Assembly (NCBI RefSeq): GCF_023343835.1
Contig: NC_064437.1
Coordinates: forward strand, 15,929,501 to 15,993,500
Source of the DNA: Lagopus muta
Taxonomy: Eukaryota; Chordata; Aves; Galliformes; Phasianidae
DNA: 64,000 nt
Reading direction: 5' to 3'
In this document: one piece after another, positions 11,142-24,640 of the stretch
How the letters are laid out: every line of letters starts with the position of its first letter
How positions within the stretch are numbered: position 1 is the stretch's first letter
The notes under the pieces: model-generated
What the model saw: the letters and a program-made list of their open reading frames with translations, nothing else
Database searches by the model: none
Told to the model about the DNA's origin: nothing
Position numbers and translations under genes: made by a program

Positions 11142-14100
11142 ATTAAGTAACGTAAATGACAGAGTGGTTTAAAGGTTACTACCTGAGTTAGTATTTTCTT
11201 ATCACGTTACTTATTTGACTCCTCTTTTTTTTTTTTTTTTTTTTCTGCTCTCCTTGACATGGTGATTTTTTTATTTTATTTTTTGGTCGCCTTATAGCCA
11301 AGGGAAGCTCTTAATCCTGTGCTTGGTTTATGACTGGCTGGGTAATACTAGCTTTATAAAATTGCTAACTAAAAGCTGCCACCTCTGTTTATCTTCACTG
11401 AAATGTTGGTTTTTTTCCCTCATACCCTCAGCTATTAATTTAATGTTGCCTTGCCTGTAGCTGCAATATTTTGATAACACAACATCTTTCATGTTAATTT
11501 TTTGAATGTTTATATATACATTGGGATAATGCAAAATGTAAAGCCTTCGTAACCTTACTCACACCATCTGTATTTTTCTATTTCACTTTATTCAAGTCCT
11601 TTAATTCTAACTGAACACCAGCAGTATTTTCAGTAAAGCTTCAGCATTTGAAGATAAATATTGGAATGTACTTGGGGACTTTAGCTGGGGGTGTGGGGAG
11701 GGGAATATTTGTCAAACTGTCCATAGACTTAATATTGTGAATGTCATTGTTTCATTTTATTATTATGGTTGAATTGACTCTGATGTTCAGTTTGTAATTT
11801 TGGAATTGCTTTTTTCTTAGAATTAAAGTCCAACTTTAAATGTGTGGGGTTTTTTTTTGTTTGTTTTTTGAGAGAAGAATGAGTTTTGAGTCTGTATTCT
11901 CGTGCAATACATACATGTGATTTCCTCCTGTCCATGGTTCCTCTGCTCTGGCTTGCCTGTTGCTCTCCTAGAAATTCTTGCCCTGCGCATAGATACTAAC
12001 TGGTCTTCCAGCTGCACCTGAGAGATGCTTTGTTGCAAGGTGTTATGAACTGGAAAATGCTGCAGTGGTGCTGCTGAAGCTATTACTAGAGTAGTACAAA
12101 TGGCTTTCTCTCATTTCGTGTGAATCTTATTGTATGTAATAGTGGAGTGGAAAAATACAAATGTTGCTGTATGTAATAATTTTCTTTTAGTTTAACTTGA
12201 TCATTTTATGTATGCATGTGTGTAAATATATGTAACTCAGCTTTGTTGCAGTCACTGATTTAGAACCTTTCCCTTGTGTACCAAATATGATATTTTTTCC
12301 ACTTTATATTATTTGTATTACTGTAATATTTAGATAGGAGAACTCTGTTTTGAGGCCATCCTAAAAAATGTAGGCATCAGATAAACAAGAAAACAAAGAA
12401 ATAATGACACATTGCTGGTCCAAACTGAAATAAACATCATAGCAAACTATTTGTCAAATCCTTGTTCAGAAAAAAAAATTGAAAAGGCATTTTTGTCTTT
12501 GCCATGAAGAGGAATTTTCTGTGCTTTTCCATTTATAGCAAGCGTTTTGTATGAGCTTACTAGGAAATTTTGTAAGGTCGTTCAGTGAGATAAGTCAATG
12601 TTAATATTTTGTTTTGGTACAAGAAACGCAAATGAGATCTCAAAGGTGAAGAAAAGCAGTTTATTGTCTTGCAAGGAGGAAAGATGAATAGATCAATAGA
12701 AAAGTGCCAAGCTTTTGAAACGTCTTACTGAAGTGATCTTTAGTGTTGTATTTTAAAAGGAAATTGGTCTTCAGATGGAACATACCAAGGCTGGAGATGG
12801 AGCAGTAGTCAGAACACAATGATAAGGATGAACTGGACAAGAGCATCCGTTCTGTGCACTGAGGGACAAGGATGGATCTTGCAAATGTTATGCAGGTAAC
12901 ATTTTCAGGCTTTAAACTGTGTCACTTCTCTAGTTCCCAGATGTCTACCTGAATGAGAAGCAACTTTGCAGTTAAAGATATGATGGCAGAAAATGTTTTC
13001 TAGAAATGGAGAAAAGGGTTTAGTGTAGAATTTTGCATTTAGTCAGTGTGGAACCTTATGCCTAAATACCTCTGTGGAGGCGTCAGGTCTGTTCAGATCC
13101 TAGTTAGGACAGAAAAAAGTGGGAATGAGTGAGGAAAAATGTTCAACCCAAAGTTCATGGGAGAATTGTTTTGGAAATTGGATCAATTACCTGTAGGTAA
13201 CTATAAGAAGAAAAGGGGAAAGAATCCTTTGAAGTTGATGAAGAAAGTTGAAAGGGGAATGACCATCTTTTGAAAAAGACTGTACAGGGCAATTAGAAAG
13301 ACAAAAAGATGAATAGAAGCGGAAGCTGTGCATAAGTGTGAGAATGAAGTTGGAATTCATTGTTATTGATATCTCCATCTTTCAGCAGTTATGAAGTAGA
13401 ATTTTGTACTGTCATTTCACTTGAACTTCTATGGTTTTTATCCTGTCAAGAATGCATTGAGTGTAGGTTTTGTTGTTGTTTTGTTTTGTTTTGTTTTGTT
13501 TTTTTTTTTAAGTTCCTGTTATATATTTCTGTTTCTGCTATTGTTTTGGGGCTGTTCTTGACATACGTTGAAACTTTGGTCTTTCATTTGGGGCATAATA
13601 GTGGTTTGGCCATGACCTTTAGAAGTGCAGAACTGAAAGCTAGCTCATCTGTATTGTTTTTAGTTGGTCGGTGGGTTTTTTCTTTCCCCAGATTTCTGCA
13701 GTGATTCCATATACGTGAGATCAAGTTGTTCTGATTCTTGTTCATACCAACATACTTCGCTTTGCATCTGTGTGCATTGTATGCACATACGTACGTACGT
13801 GTGTTCAAATTCCCAAGTCCTAGAAACACAAGAACTTAGATTGTATTTAATTAAAATGAAAATTTATTATTAATGAAGTCTTTAAATGGGCTATGAAATG
13901 CTTATTAAAAAGCCGTTGAAGGATTGTTTAAAAAAAAAATAAATATCAATTCAGTTTTTACCTTTCCCTGCTTTTTGTTTTCTGTTTGTGGTAATGAGCC
14001 TGGCTGGTATATATGCTCACATGCCCCAGAGTTGCAGAGAAGTGCCCATTGGCACCTCGGTGTGCTTCATCTTCCCAGTCTTGTGTCATCGTGCGGAAGG

Positions 14101-14700
14101 GAAGTCGCTGGGATGAATGCTTTCAGGAGAGACAGCACAGTGAATAATGGTTGCAGCATCATTTCTGTGTGTGTTTATTAACTCTAGTATTTCAAAGTAG
14201 AAGAAACAGCTGTGTTCTGCAATCTCAAGAGCTGCAAAATCACGACAGTAAGGTTTCAAAGCTTTTTAACTTCCTTAACATACCATGGTCATTTTGCATT
14301 GGTAACACTACTTACACTTGGCTACCCTACTTTTAAATGCTTTCTGCCAGAAGATTGCTGCAGTTTGACTGCCTATCTAAAATCTGGCTCATTGATTACT
14401 TAATTTAAGCCACTGTGACTTTTCTCAAATGTAAATGTAAGAGCGAATGAGTAAAAGAGTAATGTAAATGTAATTTTACTTTTAACTGGAAATCTGGTTT
14501 TTAACCAAGACCATTTTTGTCATCTTTTTCAGAAGACCATCTGCAACTGTAATCTTTCTGTCTTAACTAGGACTATTTTTTAAAAACACTGTCAAAATTA
14601 CTTGTTTCATAGTAATTAAGTGAACAGTAAATTCTTCATCTATCTCAAGCATTTAGTTGCATTTAGGTTTTTCTTAACTATGGCAGCTGCTAATAAATAT

Positions 14701-15570
14701 TAATAGAAGCTGAAGGTCTCACTGCCTGTGTAAGTGGAAGCCATTCAGTTCTGGGTGTATCTAATGAACTGCAGGAGCAATATGGGATACAACTATTTAT
14801 CAAGGAACAAACTTAAAAAATTAAGACATACAACATGCCTTTAGTACCTTCAAAACTAAGTGTTTCTGTTGCTTAGAGGTTTGTGTCAAATTTTGATCTG
14901 GTATTTGCATTGATGAAGTTGATTTTGGGTTATGCTGATGAAAAAAAGAATTTGAACAGTGCCTTATTCATCCGTACGAAGGTTAAAATAACCTGTAAAA
15001 CAGTATGATGATTGATTCCAACAGCTGATGAAATCAACTGCCTGCTGCCTGTACTTAACCAAGAAGTAAATGAGGAAAAGAAAGGGCACTGCTAGTTCTA
15101 AATGCTAGTCAAGAATATTTGTTTTCAGCTATGCAAGACTGTGATCTGGAGTATCTTTTCAACTTGTGGCTACCTCATCTTGGAAGGACAGCAGCCTAGA
15201 ACAAGTGCAAAGAGAAGTAAAATTATTTGTGGGTTAGAGCAAGGGCTTAGTTTAAGGGAAACGAAAAGAAAAATACCTAACTGGCCTGGAGAAAAATAAT
15301 GTTACTGACAGTTAAAAAAAAAATCATGAAGGTTGTGGATAAAATGAATACACAACTGTTACTGATCCAGTCTTACAGCACATAGAGTGAAGCTAGTAGA
15401 CTATTTAAAATGGGATCTAGATGTATCAGATGACAGACAGTGCTAGGCTTGCATATGCTGTACAACAGCACCTTCTGTTTTTGAAACAGGAGACTGAGCT
15501 AGATAAAACATTTCCTCTGAACAAGTGGGGTTCTTCAGAGCCCTTATGGTCCCCTCTCTGAATGTCTTTT
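14701..15570. other. Spacer between the convergent MTF2 and TMED5 3' ends
   Basis: I see no exon, RNA gene or clear repeat in this AT-rich stretch. MTF2 and TMED5 transcripts converge on it. Confidence 0.4.
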
Positions 15571-15730
15571 TGGCTACTGGAACAGGTTACAAGGAGAGGC
15601 TGTGGATACCTCATCCCATTCAAGGTAGAACAGGGACAGTCTGATCTGCTGGGTGGCAGCCCTGCTCATGGCAGGGGTTTGGAACTAGATGGTCTTCAAA
15701 GTCCCTCTCCATCCAAGGCATTCTGTGACT
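15571..15730 (+). mobile_element. CR1 LINE 3' fragment
   Basis: The stretch matches the CR1 3' region in sense orientation. It contains CTACTGGAACAGGTTAC, then a CATGGCAGGGGTTTGGAACTAGATGGTC segment, and ends near GGCATTCTGTGACT. It is diverged and 5'-truncated, with no coding capacity. It lies just past the likely 3' end of TMED5. Confidence 0.8.
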
Positions 15731-15861
15731 AAGAAATGCAGAAGCTGTGTTATGAAAAGCTAGGTTCTTTTTAGAAAAGCTAAGTTTTTTGGCTTAGGAC
15801 ATTTGATCTTTTGCAGCTTACTTTCTTGTAAGATGAAGAACACAAACAGGTTTAAATGTCA

Positions 15862-15895
15862 TTTATTGAAAATCTCGGGTTTGCATAATTTTATT
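15862..15895 (-). promoter_or_regulatory. TMED5: Candidate TMED5 poly(A) signals
   Basis: TTTATT on the plus strand at 15862-15867 and 15890-15895 reads AATAAA on the minus strand. They would end a TMED5 3' UTR of about 2.65 kb, a plausible length. Other minus-strand hexamers nearer the stop could also be used. Confidence 0.4.
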
Positions 15896-18508
15896 CAACA
15901 TCCACAAATCTTAAAATGTTTAATTTTGAATACAAATACCATTCAGAAAAAAATTATAGATACATGTCCTTTCTAAATTTTATACAGTCAAAAGCAATCT
16001 ACTTCTCAAAATCCAAATGAAATGTTATTCCATGACAAGTTTAAATGCCACATCCTTCACCTATAATACACATTCCAGCTGCCACTATCAAAGCATTTGT
16101 AGCTTTTTGCTGTATGGTTTTCTACAGCAAGCCCTGAAGAGGGAGAAAATACAGTAAGCTTTCTTAGTTATAAAATAATTTCACCTCAACTCTGCTGACA
16201 GTTGTATTTTCCTTCTACCAGGGACTGCTGTCTATATTAAAAGAAACTGCTGAATTTTGCCTTATCAGAGAGATCTTCATTCATGAGCAGCTTAAGGCAA
16301 TAAACCAGACTGAACAAAGATAAATGATGTGCCAACAAATGGCCTGTTTTGCTAATGGATTTATAACCTCTATCAGAGAGGCACAGCAGAGTTCCTGGGG
16401 AACGTAATCCATTGAAGTGTCTCCAAAATGTGGCAGAGCTTATCTGTTGGAGGTCTAAGCTGAAAGCTGGAATCCAGTAGCCTTGATGTAAGAGGTAGAT
16501 GTCTTGGTTAGAGCTTCACTGAGCTGGTTCAGCATTTTGTAGGTGGTTTGTAGGTACAACATGTAGCATCATGTTGTGATGCAAGTGAAGATTCTTTTAG
16601 CAAAAGGGACAGGCCCCTAAGAATCTTTATTCTCTCACCCTGATGGGACCTGATCAATAGCTCGGAAGTTGACTCTGAGTTGACAATGAGCTTTGGCTTA
16701 TGTCCTAATGCAGCTACACGCATGTACTGGTGGTGGGAGATGCATGGGGAAATGGCAGTACGATACTATTTGCTACTTCATCAGGAAGAATTAACACTTC
16801 TTAGACTTTATTTTGATTGCAGGAGTAAACTTTCTAATTCACAGCATTATGGGGAAAGAGAAGATATGCAGCATGAAAAGAGAAACACACTTATTTTGGA
16901 CACAGCTTTACCAAAGGAAAAGGTAGCTCAATAGCCTTTGGAGCTCTCTAGAACAAGTTCTGAATGGAATAATACTTCTAGTGATAAAAATTACTTAAAG
17001 ATATTGTTGCTGGGTCCCACTGTCTAAAGTTGAAGTGGCATTACTATGTACTGTAGCCCTTACTGCTTTATCTGAAGCAATTGTTTCTTTGTCTAGTGAC
17101 CCTGTCTTTTCTCCATTAAATCACTTCTATTCACAGGAAGCGTTTAAAATTGCAATTCTGCTGTTCATGCCTAGGTCCAAGAACAGGCACAGTGCTAATA
17201 CACATACTGTCTTTAACACATCTATACAGGAATTCAGTGACTTGGCACACTGTAAAAATGAGTAAGTTTGAACTCTATTTAAAACTAGTTAACTATTACA
17301 CATCAGGGGTTTTTTGCAGAAATGCTCCATAATCTTACTATGCTTTTTTTTATCTGGAAACCATACAGTCATTAGAAATTTGAATTCTGAATTTATTGCT
17401 CACTTAATGTCTTATAAACAGCTGGATATGCAAACACTGCTTACTTGGTTGAGTGTACTCACACATGTAGAAGAGTTATGGTAAGCAAAAGGAGAATGCA
17501 TAATTGAACAGCTTTGGTTTTTGAAGCCTATGTAAATCACTTGATTAACTGCTGAATTAGTCATAGACATGTAGTAGACAAATAAAAAATAAATTGGCAA
17601 ATAAAAGGGATTTTGAGACTTCGGAGAAAAAAAAAAGCACGTTATCACATACCATGACCCCTTTCCCTTTATTAAAGGGAAAAGAAATAACATCTGAAAT
17701 AACTACTTGAAAAAATACTATTATAAGAGGTTACAATATGTAGAAGTTCATAACCCACACTTCCAGGTGTGTGCTTTTATCTGTATACAATATAGTTGTC
17801 TCTCAAATCTCACGTAACAGACAAAAAAGAAATAGGGCTGTACAACTATAGAAGAGTTCTTCAACAGAAATCACTTATTTTCTCCAGTTCCCTTCAACAT
17901 CACTTTCACATTGACAGTGCTTCTCTTAAAGTGCTGATGTTAATCATCTATATATTAAAATAATAAAAAAATCTCATTTTGTTCTCCCAATGGTAGCCCC
18001 GTGTTTCCATGTGATGCTTTACCCACAAGCTGAAGATTTTTTTAAAACATGTAACTTTGAAAATAAGTGACTGTCACCAGGCTGCTCTCACGGGCTACAA
18101 TTTTTAGGCATGTGTAAATTTGTTCGATGTTAACCAGCAAACCAACTCCTATCTGAAGTTACCATTTAAAATTTTATGTGAACATGGAAAAAAAAACCCA
18201 CCAATATTAACAATATTTTGCATATGTACCAAGCATCCTGTGCACTGTTCAGTCAGTAACAATCATTAACAAATGCTGTAAGCATAAGAATTGTTAATAG
18301 CAGCTGCAAAAAAAATAATGGAAGAACTTGGGACAAGGCATTCTGTTCATCTTTAAAAAAAAAAAAAAAAAAAAAACCATAAGATTTGAAAACCTGATGT
18401 GGCTACTGCCTATTCGAAGGACTCTCAAAGAGGTTTCTCTTTCTTACATAAAGCAGTTTCTTGCCCTCCCTCCCTTACCATGTTATACTGTTACAATCAT
18501 ACTGAATG
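15896..18508 (-). other. TMED5: TMED5 3' UTR (inferred)
   Basis: Sequence downstream of the TMED5 stop has no introns that I can see and no recognisable coding region. It ends near the minus-strand AATAAA pair at 15862-15895. A 22-base A run lies at 18355-18376 on the plus strand. Assignment as 3' UTR is inferred from position alone. Confidence 0.45.
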
Positions 18509-21500
18509 TTAAGTTCTACTTTTCCTCTTATCTTCAAAGAGACTTTTCAACATGTAAACCTGAACAGCTGATACCACCACCATTACTCCCAAGTTGACCA
18601 TGGACCAGAAATTCACTCTGTCAAAGTTGCTTTCTTGTATATTTCGGTCACGAGCTTCAAATGCTCTGAGCAGGGTCTGAATCTGGACGCTTTTGCTCAA
18701 TCTGGCTTTGACGCTGTTGATGGATTCCTAGTAAGTAACAAAAGAATATTTTTAGAAAATTAAAAAGCACCTTAAATCGATAGCTTGCAATTCATACAAA
18801 AAATACTGGATTAAAACTTTAAATTTCTTGCCAAGAAGTCAGTTAATTTAAGATCTGTACCTCTTCAGAGTTTCGATTAATTCATTTTAGACTGTTTATC
18901 ATAGAATTGAATTGAAAGGAATTTTCAAGGGCCACCTAGTCTAACTCCCCTGCAAGGAACAGGGACATCCAGAGCTTGAGAGGCGCTCAGATCCCTATCC
19001 AGCCTGGCCTTCAATGTCTCTGAAGTGGGTCTCCCACTGTGTCACCTAGAAAGACTTAATTAACACAGCACTAAGGTTATATAGCAATGTCTTCCACTCT
19101 TAAAGGTGGAAGGGGAGGTAGAAGGGAAATCAGACCTGATTTTTCATTTTTTATTTTTAATAATCCATCGTATCTTAGGGAAGTGCAAATGCAGGTACTT
19201 AGAAAAGTAAAAAGCATTTACTTCTAACAAAGTAATCTCAAAACAAGTGTTTGGTTTTTTTTTTCTGCTGGATAATCAAGTTGGCTTTTAGTGCAAACTA
19301 CCATCAAGACTAGAGCTGTAAAAGAAAAGTAGTAGTATAATGTTATATCCCCATCTCCTCTCTTAAGAGTAGTAGCCATAGGCTGCTACTTCAGCTTTGA
19401 AACAGAAGCATAGTTTGGACCCCCAAAATTCATTAAATATGACAACTGGAGGTTCTGCAGAGGAATTAGTAACACAGTTTGGCTTAGGGAATCAGAGAAA
19501 GTACACTAACACTTTAGCTATAACAGGAACTCACTGTCCCAAGTTTACTCAGTAAGCACCTATTCCAATAACGTTAGAAGTTTAATCTGGAGCCTAAATG
19601 ATGATTTCATGAAGCTCTGATTTACTGGGCCTTATATTCCTGATACTGAAGGTTGAGAGTCCTCCAGTAATGAGTAAGGGGTACATATGCTACAACAGGA
19701 TACTTTAAGTCAGTAACACTTTCTGCATGGATTTTTTTGTTTTGTTGCAAGCTTAACAAATATTTCACAAGTGTTGCTTTTGGACGCCAAGCTATTTTAC
19801 AGTGATACTGAAATTTGTAAGTTACACAATAGTGAATATCAGTGCCAGAAGAGTGCTATAAAAAAAACCTTTTCCCATTTCCCACAGCAAATACATTGTT
19901 TCAGAAGCTACTAAGCATTCATTTAACTCCTCAAAGAACAAGGAAACTATGTCATAGTCTAAGTAAACAATAGCATCAAACCCTAACATTAACTTTACAA
20001 AAATTGTAAGATCTGCAAAGCCCTCAAAGACAATTCCTGTATTTACTCTTCTGGAAGAGATACCTGTATGTACATGAACAGCCAATCCATTGAAGTACTC
20101 TTTGTGATTACTGTAGGAGGGATTTTCTTCACATTTGCCTATACAAATTTCTTATTCTCCAGTTGTCTTGATTAGGAGCTTAAAGAACATCTGGCTTCTC
20201 AGATTCAGCGTTTGATTCTAACTACTTAAATATCATACTATACATGTAAAGAATCTCAGATCTTTAACATTCTGTTCTATTGTTTAAAAATGTGTGGTTT
20301 ATTACGAGGAACAGAATACAGTGTCACTTTTTATACAAGTGTCTTCAGTCTTTGTGGATGCTGTTTTGTTGTCTTAAAAATAAGTAAGCAGATCATCTCT
20401 GTTGTAAGTTTGCCACCAGCAAACAGTTCTACAGGGAAACCAAGCAATTCTCTGCTTCTAGAATAACCTAAAAGCAATCATTCAGTGATGCTGGAAGGAA
20501 ATAAAAGCTTTGGGCAGTAGTCTTTATCCTAGATCAAACAGGACCAGTGTACAGTTTAAGCAAACATTACCATTTGTAATAACTGAAAATCCTAACTGTG
20601 GCTGCTGTGATTGCAGACTGGAACTGACTTGACTTGAGCATGCTTTCAATATGAAAAAAAAATCATAAGCAAAGCAGCTAGGACAGTAGGTCTTATGTTC
20701 TCTTGGGGTCATCTGAGAAGTATAAGCCCTTCCCTGAAGTTGCTTGATGCCTCGGGACGTTATGTGTAATGTCTGCTACATCAGGAAGGCATAGCACCTA
20801 CTTCTCTCCGTGTACCACTATGCTCCACAGCCCTTAGTGGTTCACTACTGCTCTTCTCAAGGTCAGCAGAATCGCACAGATTACCTCCTGATGAGTTTAT
20901 GAATCAGAAAAGATGCAAATAAAATCTGGAAAACCAAACTAAAAGAGAAAAATTAACCCTTGTGCTGGCTGGCATATTTCTGGAAAGACAGGAACAAGAA
21001 GCTTAGCCAGTACTTTGTTTTTAAACGCACAATGAAGAAATCTATGCACGTTCCAACTGTGTTGTTGGGATTAAGTAATACTTAAATGGAATACATATCT
21101 AGTTTTTTTGCTACTAGGGGAAAATGTCAAATTTTAGTAACATTAAGAAAGGAAGCTGAATGGAAAAGGGAATTATTTTGATAGATACACAGTCTTTTTT
21201 TGCTGATTAAGGATCAGTTTCTAGAGTATTCTCAAGTTTCTGTTTGGAAATAAGAGACTCATGGTGCTGGGCTTCATCTGTAGCAGAACAGTTTCTAGGG
21301 TGATATGCCAGAACAAGGCAGAATGGCATGTATATTTTTTTCCAATTATTCCTATGTCAAGAAGAACTAAGGATCCAGTACTAACCAGAATGTCTTCTAG
21401 TTTCATATCTAGAAGATCTGTGCCTGTAACATACTTCTTCCAGTCCTCTTGATCTTGTCCTTCTTCCCCCATATTGTCCAGGATCAGTTCAAAGAAAATC

Positions 21501-24247
21501 ACCTTTTCAGAAATGGTACTGAATGTATTGTCAAAGCAGAACATGTAATCCCCCTCTTCTGTCTCCACCCTGTGTATATAAGCATATAATTGAATTAGGT
21601 ATGCTTTCTGTGCTGGTTCTAAAAGAGCAAGATTTCTAAGCAAGCTTTCCTCTTCAAAACTAAAATTGTGCAGTTAAAAAGCTTATGCATTTTTTACATG
21701 AACTTAACAACTCTATTAACTCTATTAGTTACAGCAAAACCACCCCACTGACTTAAAATCAGCTTAAAATCATCAAGGTAACAGCTTATTTTCCTCTTCC
21801 TTTATTTGAATTTTGAATTGTTTATGATTAAGAAGTATCTGTAATATGAGCAGAATTCTTGTACTGGTACCAAAATACCAGTAATACGTGCCTTGATAAA
21901 AGGACTGGGAAAAGGGGGTGCTTTGCAGCTTACTGCTGACATGACTATAACAAGGTCTTTTGATGTGATGACCGCACCATTATTTTTGTTTAATGACCAT
22001 TACCACTTATCATTAGAACACAAATATACTTCATTCCATGGTAAAGTCCATATGAAAAGCATTAAGTGTTCATAAACAGGTAACTGATATTCTCAAACTG
22101 TTCTAGTAAAAAGCCTTTTATAATACTAAGAAATGAACAGTAGTATTCAGCCTTGATTTCAGCCATATTTGCTAAAGAAACCAGAGCAGTGCTTTGATGT
22201 AACACTTCTCTGCAGTTAAACTTACGTATGAACTCCATCTGATTTTCTTTCATCAAAAACTAAAGTTTCACCTTTTGGAGAAAGTAGATGAAAATCAACA
22301 TCTAATCCTGCTCCATCTAGAACCTGTGAAACAAACAAACTGTTCACACTGCTGAATGCAACACCTTTAGGGAAGGAACTGACATAGAAAGAATTTTAAA
22401 TTAGTTAGATACAGATTAAAAACAGTTTCAATCCAAAAGCATTTTAAGTTTCTAAGAATGTGTGCAATTTCATTAAGGGACAACCTTGGAACACCAGCAG
22501 ATGCTAAAAGCCAGAGCTTCTGTGTCATCATGAGTAAATATCAGAGTTAGTTCAATGGTGGAAAAAGATTTTATAACAAAGGTTATGTGTAAACTCATAT
22601 ATATTTGTAAAAGAACACAATCTATGCAGCACCATCTCCAAGATCTGTTGGATGAATTAACGGTCAGGACTGGACTTGCTATGCCCGTTACAGATACATC
22701 ACTGACCTCATGAAGATAACAAGGTCTAAACTCTCCGAGGGCATTCTTATTTCCCAGAAGTAGAAAGAATTGAAGGCATTTAGTTTCCAGGCTCATAATA
22801 AGCATATACAGTATTACAAGGCTGTGCTGCTTTAACCACTGATGTGGCTACAATCCATATCACTGTAGAAATACAGTTCTTATGTCTCAACTTCACCCTT
22901 TTACCTTCCAGGGAGCTGTTGGAACACAGCATTCTACTCCAACTGAAGCGGAGAACAAAGTTCAAACTGGCTGAAAATGATCTGGAGGCTTACCAAAAAG
23001 AGAAAGGGCAGCAAAGATACATAGCTAACATCTGATCAGAGTTAAAACACAGACAGTGATACACCTTAAGGGCCACGGTACAACCCAAACATACTGGGAC
23101 AACGCTTCTTACCAGCACTGTGTTTATGGCATTTTACTGGCTGGTAGCATTAAGCTTTAGCCACTAAAAATTCAGGATAGTTTAAAAAAAAAAAACAAAA
23201 CAAAAAACATGTATTTCCAGTAATATATGGAGCTTATTTTCTACACGTTCAGATAGAAAAACAAAACCACCATTAACAGTACTGCAGAGAAATTTACGCC
23301 TGGGTGAAAGTACGTTTACTGTTTAAGACTTCTTTTTCCTTTGTGCAATAAAACTTAAAGACTGCTGTGATTACTTTGTACTGACATTTTAAAGCAGGAT
23401 TTTATTTTAAACTTTAGCTTTGCTTAGAGCTGCGTTGAAGCTTTGTTCACTCATCAATCTTTGATTCCTGCTCAGTGCTGCACAGAGCAGAAATAATTAG
23501 AAAACTTCGGGACTTTCAGCTTTATGTTTTTAAAGCAAGAGGGAAAAAAGAAAGGGGGGGAGGGAGGGTGAGAGCCTGCACGCTTCTGTGATCAGCGGGT
23601 ATTGCAGCACGAGGGGCAAGAGGCCTTACGAAAAGCTACATCTGGAAAAGTTTCGTTGCAGAGATAAAGAGGCTTCATAGGAGCGCAGACAGGCAGGCAA
23701 GGCGTAGGGCTGCTGCTATGCAAGGTCACAGCCGCTAACATCCTGCTTTAAAGAACGGCAACTTAAGACCTGATAGCGCACACAAAGGAGCCTATTAATG
23801 TAAGGCAAGAAAGAAGGATCGCTGTAAGCCTCTCCCTTTCCCGGTGCCGCAGCGGGGTCAGGCCGGCATCCCGGCGCGCAGAGGCGACCGAATGGGCCGC
23901 TACCCACGCAGCCTCGGAGCCCAGCGACAGCCCACAGCCCTCACAGCCGGCGGCCGCCGGAGGTACGTGAGAGGGACTCGTGTTGGGCGGAGCCGTCCCG
24001 GAAAGGTGCGGCGGAATCGCGGCCGGATTCGGAGGGCCCCGCGAGGCCCCGCCCGCCCGACCTGGTACTCGAGCTCCAGCGAGGCCTCCTTGCGCATCGG
24101 CTGGTAGAAGCACTCTTTGCGGCCGGCCGGCAGCGTGAAGGTGAAGTCGCTGTCCAAGGACGGGCTGAACTCGGTGGCGCCGGGGGGCGACAGGAGCGAC
24201 GCCAGGCAGCTCAGCAGCAGCAGCGGCGGCAGCCGCGGCGGCCCCAT
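18509..24247 (-). CDS. TMED5: TMED5 (p24 gamma-1 transport protein), complete, four coding exons
   Basis: TMED5 is a type I membrane protein of the p24 family. It cycles between ER and cis-Golgi in COPI/COPII vesicles and helps sort cargo such as GPI-anchored proteins. In gene order on the minus strand the exons are 24247-24062, 22323-22226, 21569-21386 and 18727-18509, ending in TAA at 18511-18509. They join in phase to 228 residues, against 229 remembered for human. The start gives [19 protein letters not shown], a signal peptide. Next come the GOLD-domain segment [19 protein letters not shown] and later [17 protein letters not shown], then a coiled-coil stalk ([20 protein letters not shown]). 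A single transmembrane helix ([16 protein letters not shown]) and a short cytosolic tail, [12 protein letters not shown], follow. The tail has the phenylalanine and basic residues used for coat binding. The exon 1 donor, CAG|GTCGGG, is weak. The gene is divergent from CCDC18. Confidence 0.97.
18728..24061 (-). other. TMED5: TMED5 introns
   Basis: The three introns are 18728-21385, 21570-22225 and 22324-24061. Apart from one CR1 fragment near 18.9-19.05 kb I see only AT-rich sequence, short A/T runs (for example near 23181-23206) and, towards exon 1, rising CpG content. No extra exon or RNA gene is evident. Confidence 0.6.
18900..19047 (-). mobile_element. CR1 LINE 3' fragment, minus orientation
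   Basis: The plus strand shows the reverse complement of a CR1 tail. It runs from ATAGAATTGAATTGAAAGG through CCACCTAGTCTAACTCCCC, AGGGACATCC and ATCCAGCCTGGCCTTCAATG to GTGGGTCTCCCAC. It is diverged and non-coding, and lies inside the last TMED5 intron. Confidence 0.8.
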
Positions 24248-24640
24248 GCCGGCAGCGCGGCGCCTCCCGCTTCCCGCCCACGCCTCGCGAGCGGCTGGCC
24301 CTCGACGCCCAGCGTGCACCGCGACGGGACGCGCCGCCCCCGCCACAACGCGGTCGAAACGCGGCTCTGGGTTGGGGGCGGTCGCGCGCGCGCCGTCGCT
24401 GCTCCCGGCAGGTGTGGCGTGGGGCGGAGCTGCGCTTGCGCCTCGGGCGGGACGGAAGAGGCGGGTACTGCGGTAACGGTCCGCGCCGCTCGGGGCCGTG
24501 TGCATTGAGCCGCGCGTGGAGAGCTCGGCGGCGTCTGCTGAGGTACTGTTGCTCGGGATACCGGGAGCCGGCCGACCGCCCGCCCCTTCCCGCCTCTTTT
24601 CCCCTCGCTGTAGGCCGGAGCTCCTGGCTGTTTTTCAGAA
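23820..24640. promoter_or_regulatory. CpG-island bidirectional promoter, TMED5 / CCDC18
   Basis: A GC- and CpG-rich block covers TMED5 exon 1 (minus strand, start codon 24247-24245) and the putative non-coding exon 1 of CCDC18 (plus strand). Between them lie GC-box sequences (GGGGCGG at 24421-24427) and an ETS-like CGGAAG at 24453-24458. I see no TATA box. Start codons are only about 640 bases apart across the island, so one shared promoter is the simplest reading. Exact start sites are not visible. Confidence 0.8.
24490..24542 (+). other. CCDC18: Putative CCDC18 non-coding exon 1 (5' boundary unknown)
   Basis: The good donor GCTGAG|GTACTG ends at 24542 inside the CpG island and would splice to the acceptor at 24878-24879. 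The 5' limit given is arbitrary. No start codon is needed here because exon 2 begins eight bases before the ATG. Confidence 0.45.

Larger units (their letters stand above)
9759..14700 (+). other. MTF2: MTF2 3' UTR and following spacer, 3' end unresolved
   Basis: The sequence after the MTF2 stop is AT-rich with no convincing gene. Canonical AATAAA hexamers lie at 11136-11141, 12429-12434, 13938-13943 and 14692-14697. Any of them could end the transcript, and I cannot tell which are used. The stretch also holds A runs (about 10258-10276), a TG/TA-rich inverted repeat at 10355-10400, a GTTTT-type run near 13476-13510 and a short CGTA repeat near 13789-13801. Open frames of 60-130 codons here have no family resemblance. 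Confidence 0.5.

Noticed and set aside
24248-24505. In-frame 86-codon extension upstream of the TMED5 start
   Set aside because: It lies in the CpG promoter and would bury the clear signal peptide that begins at 24247.
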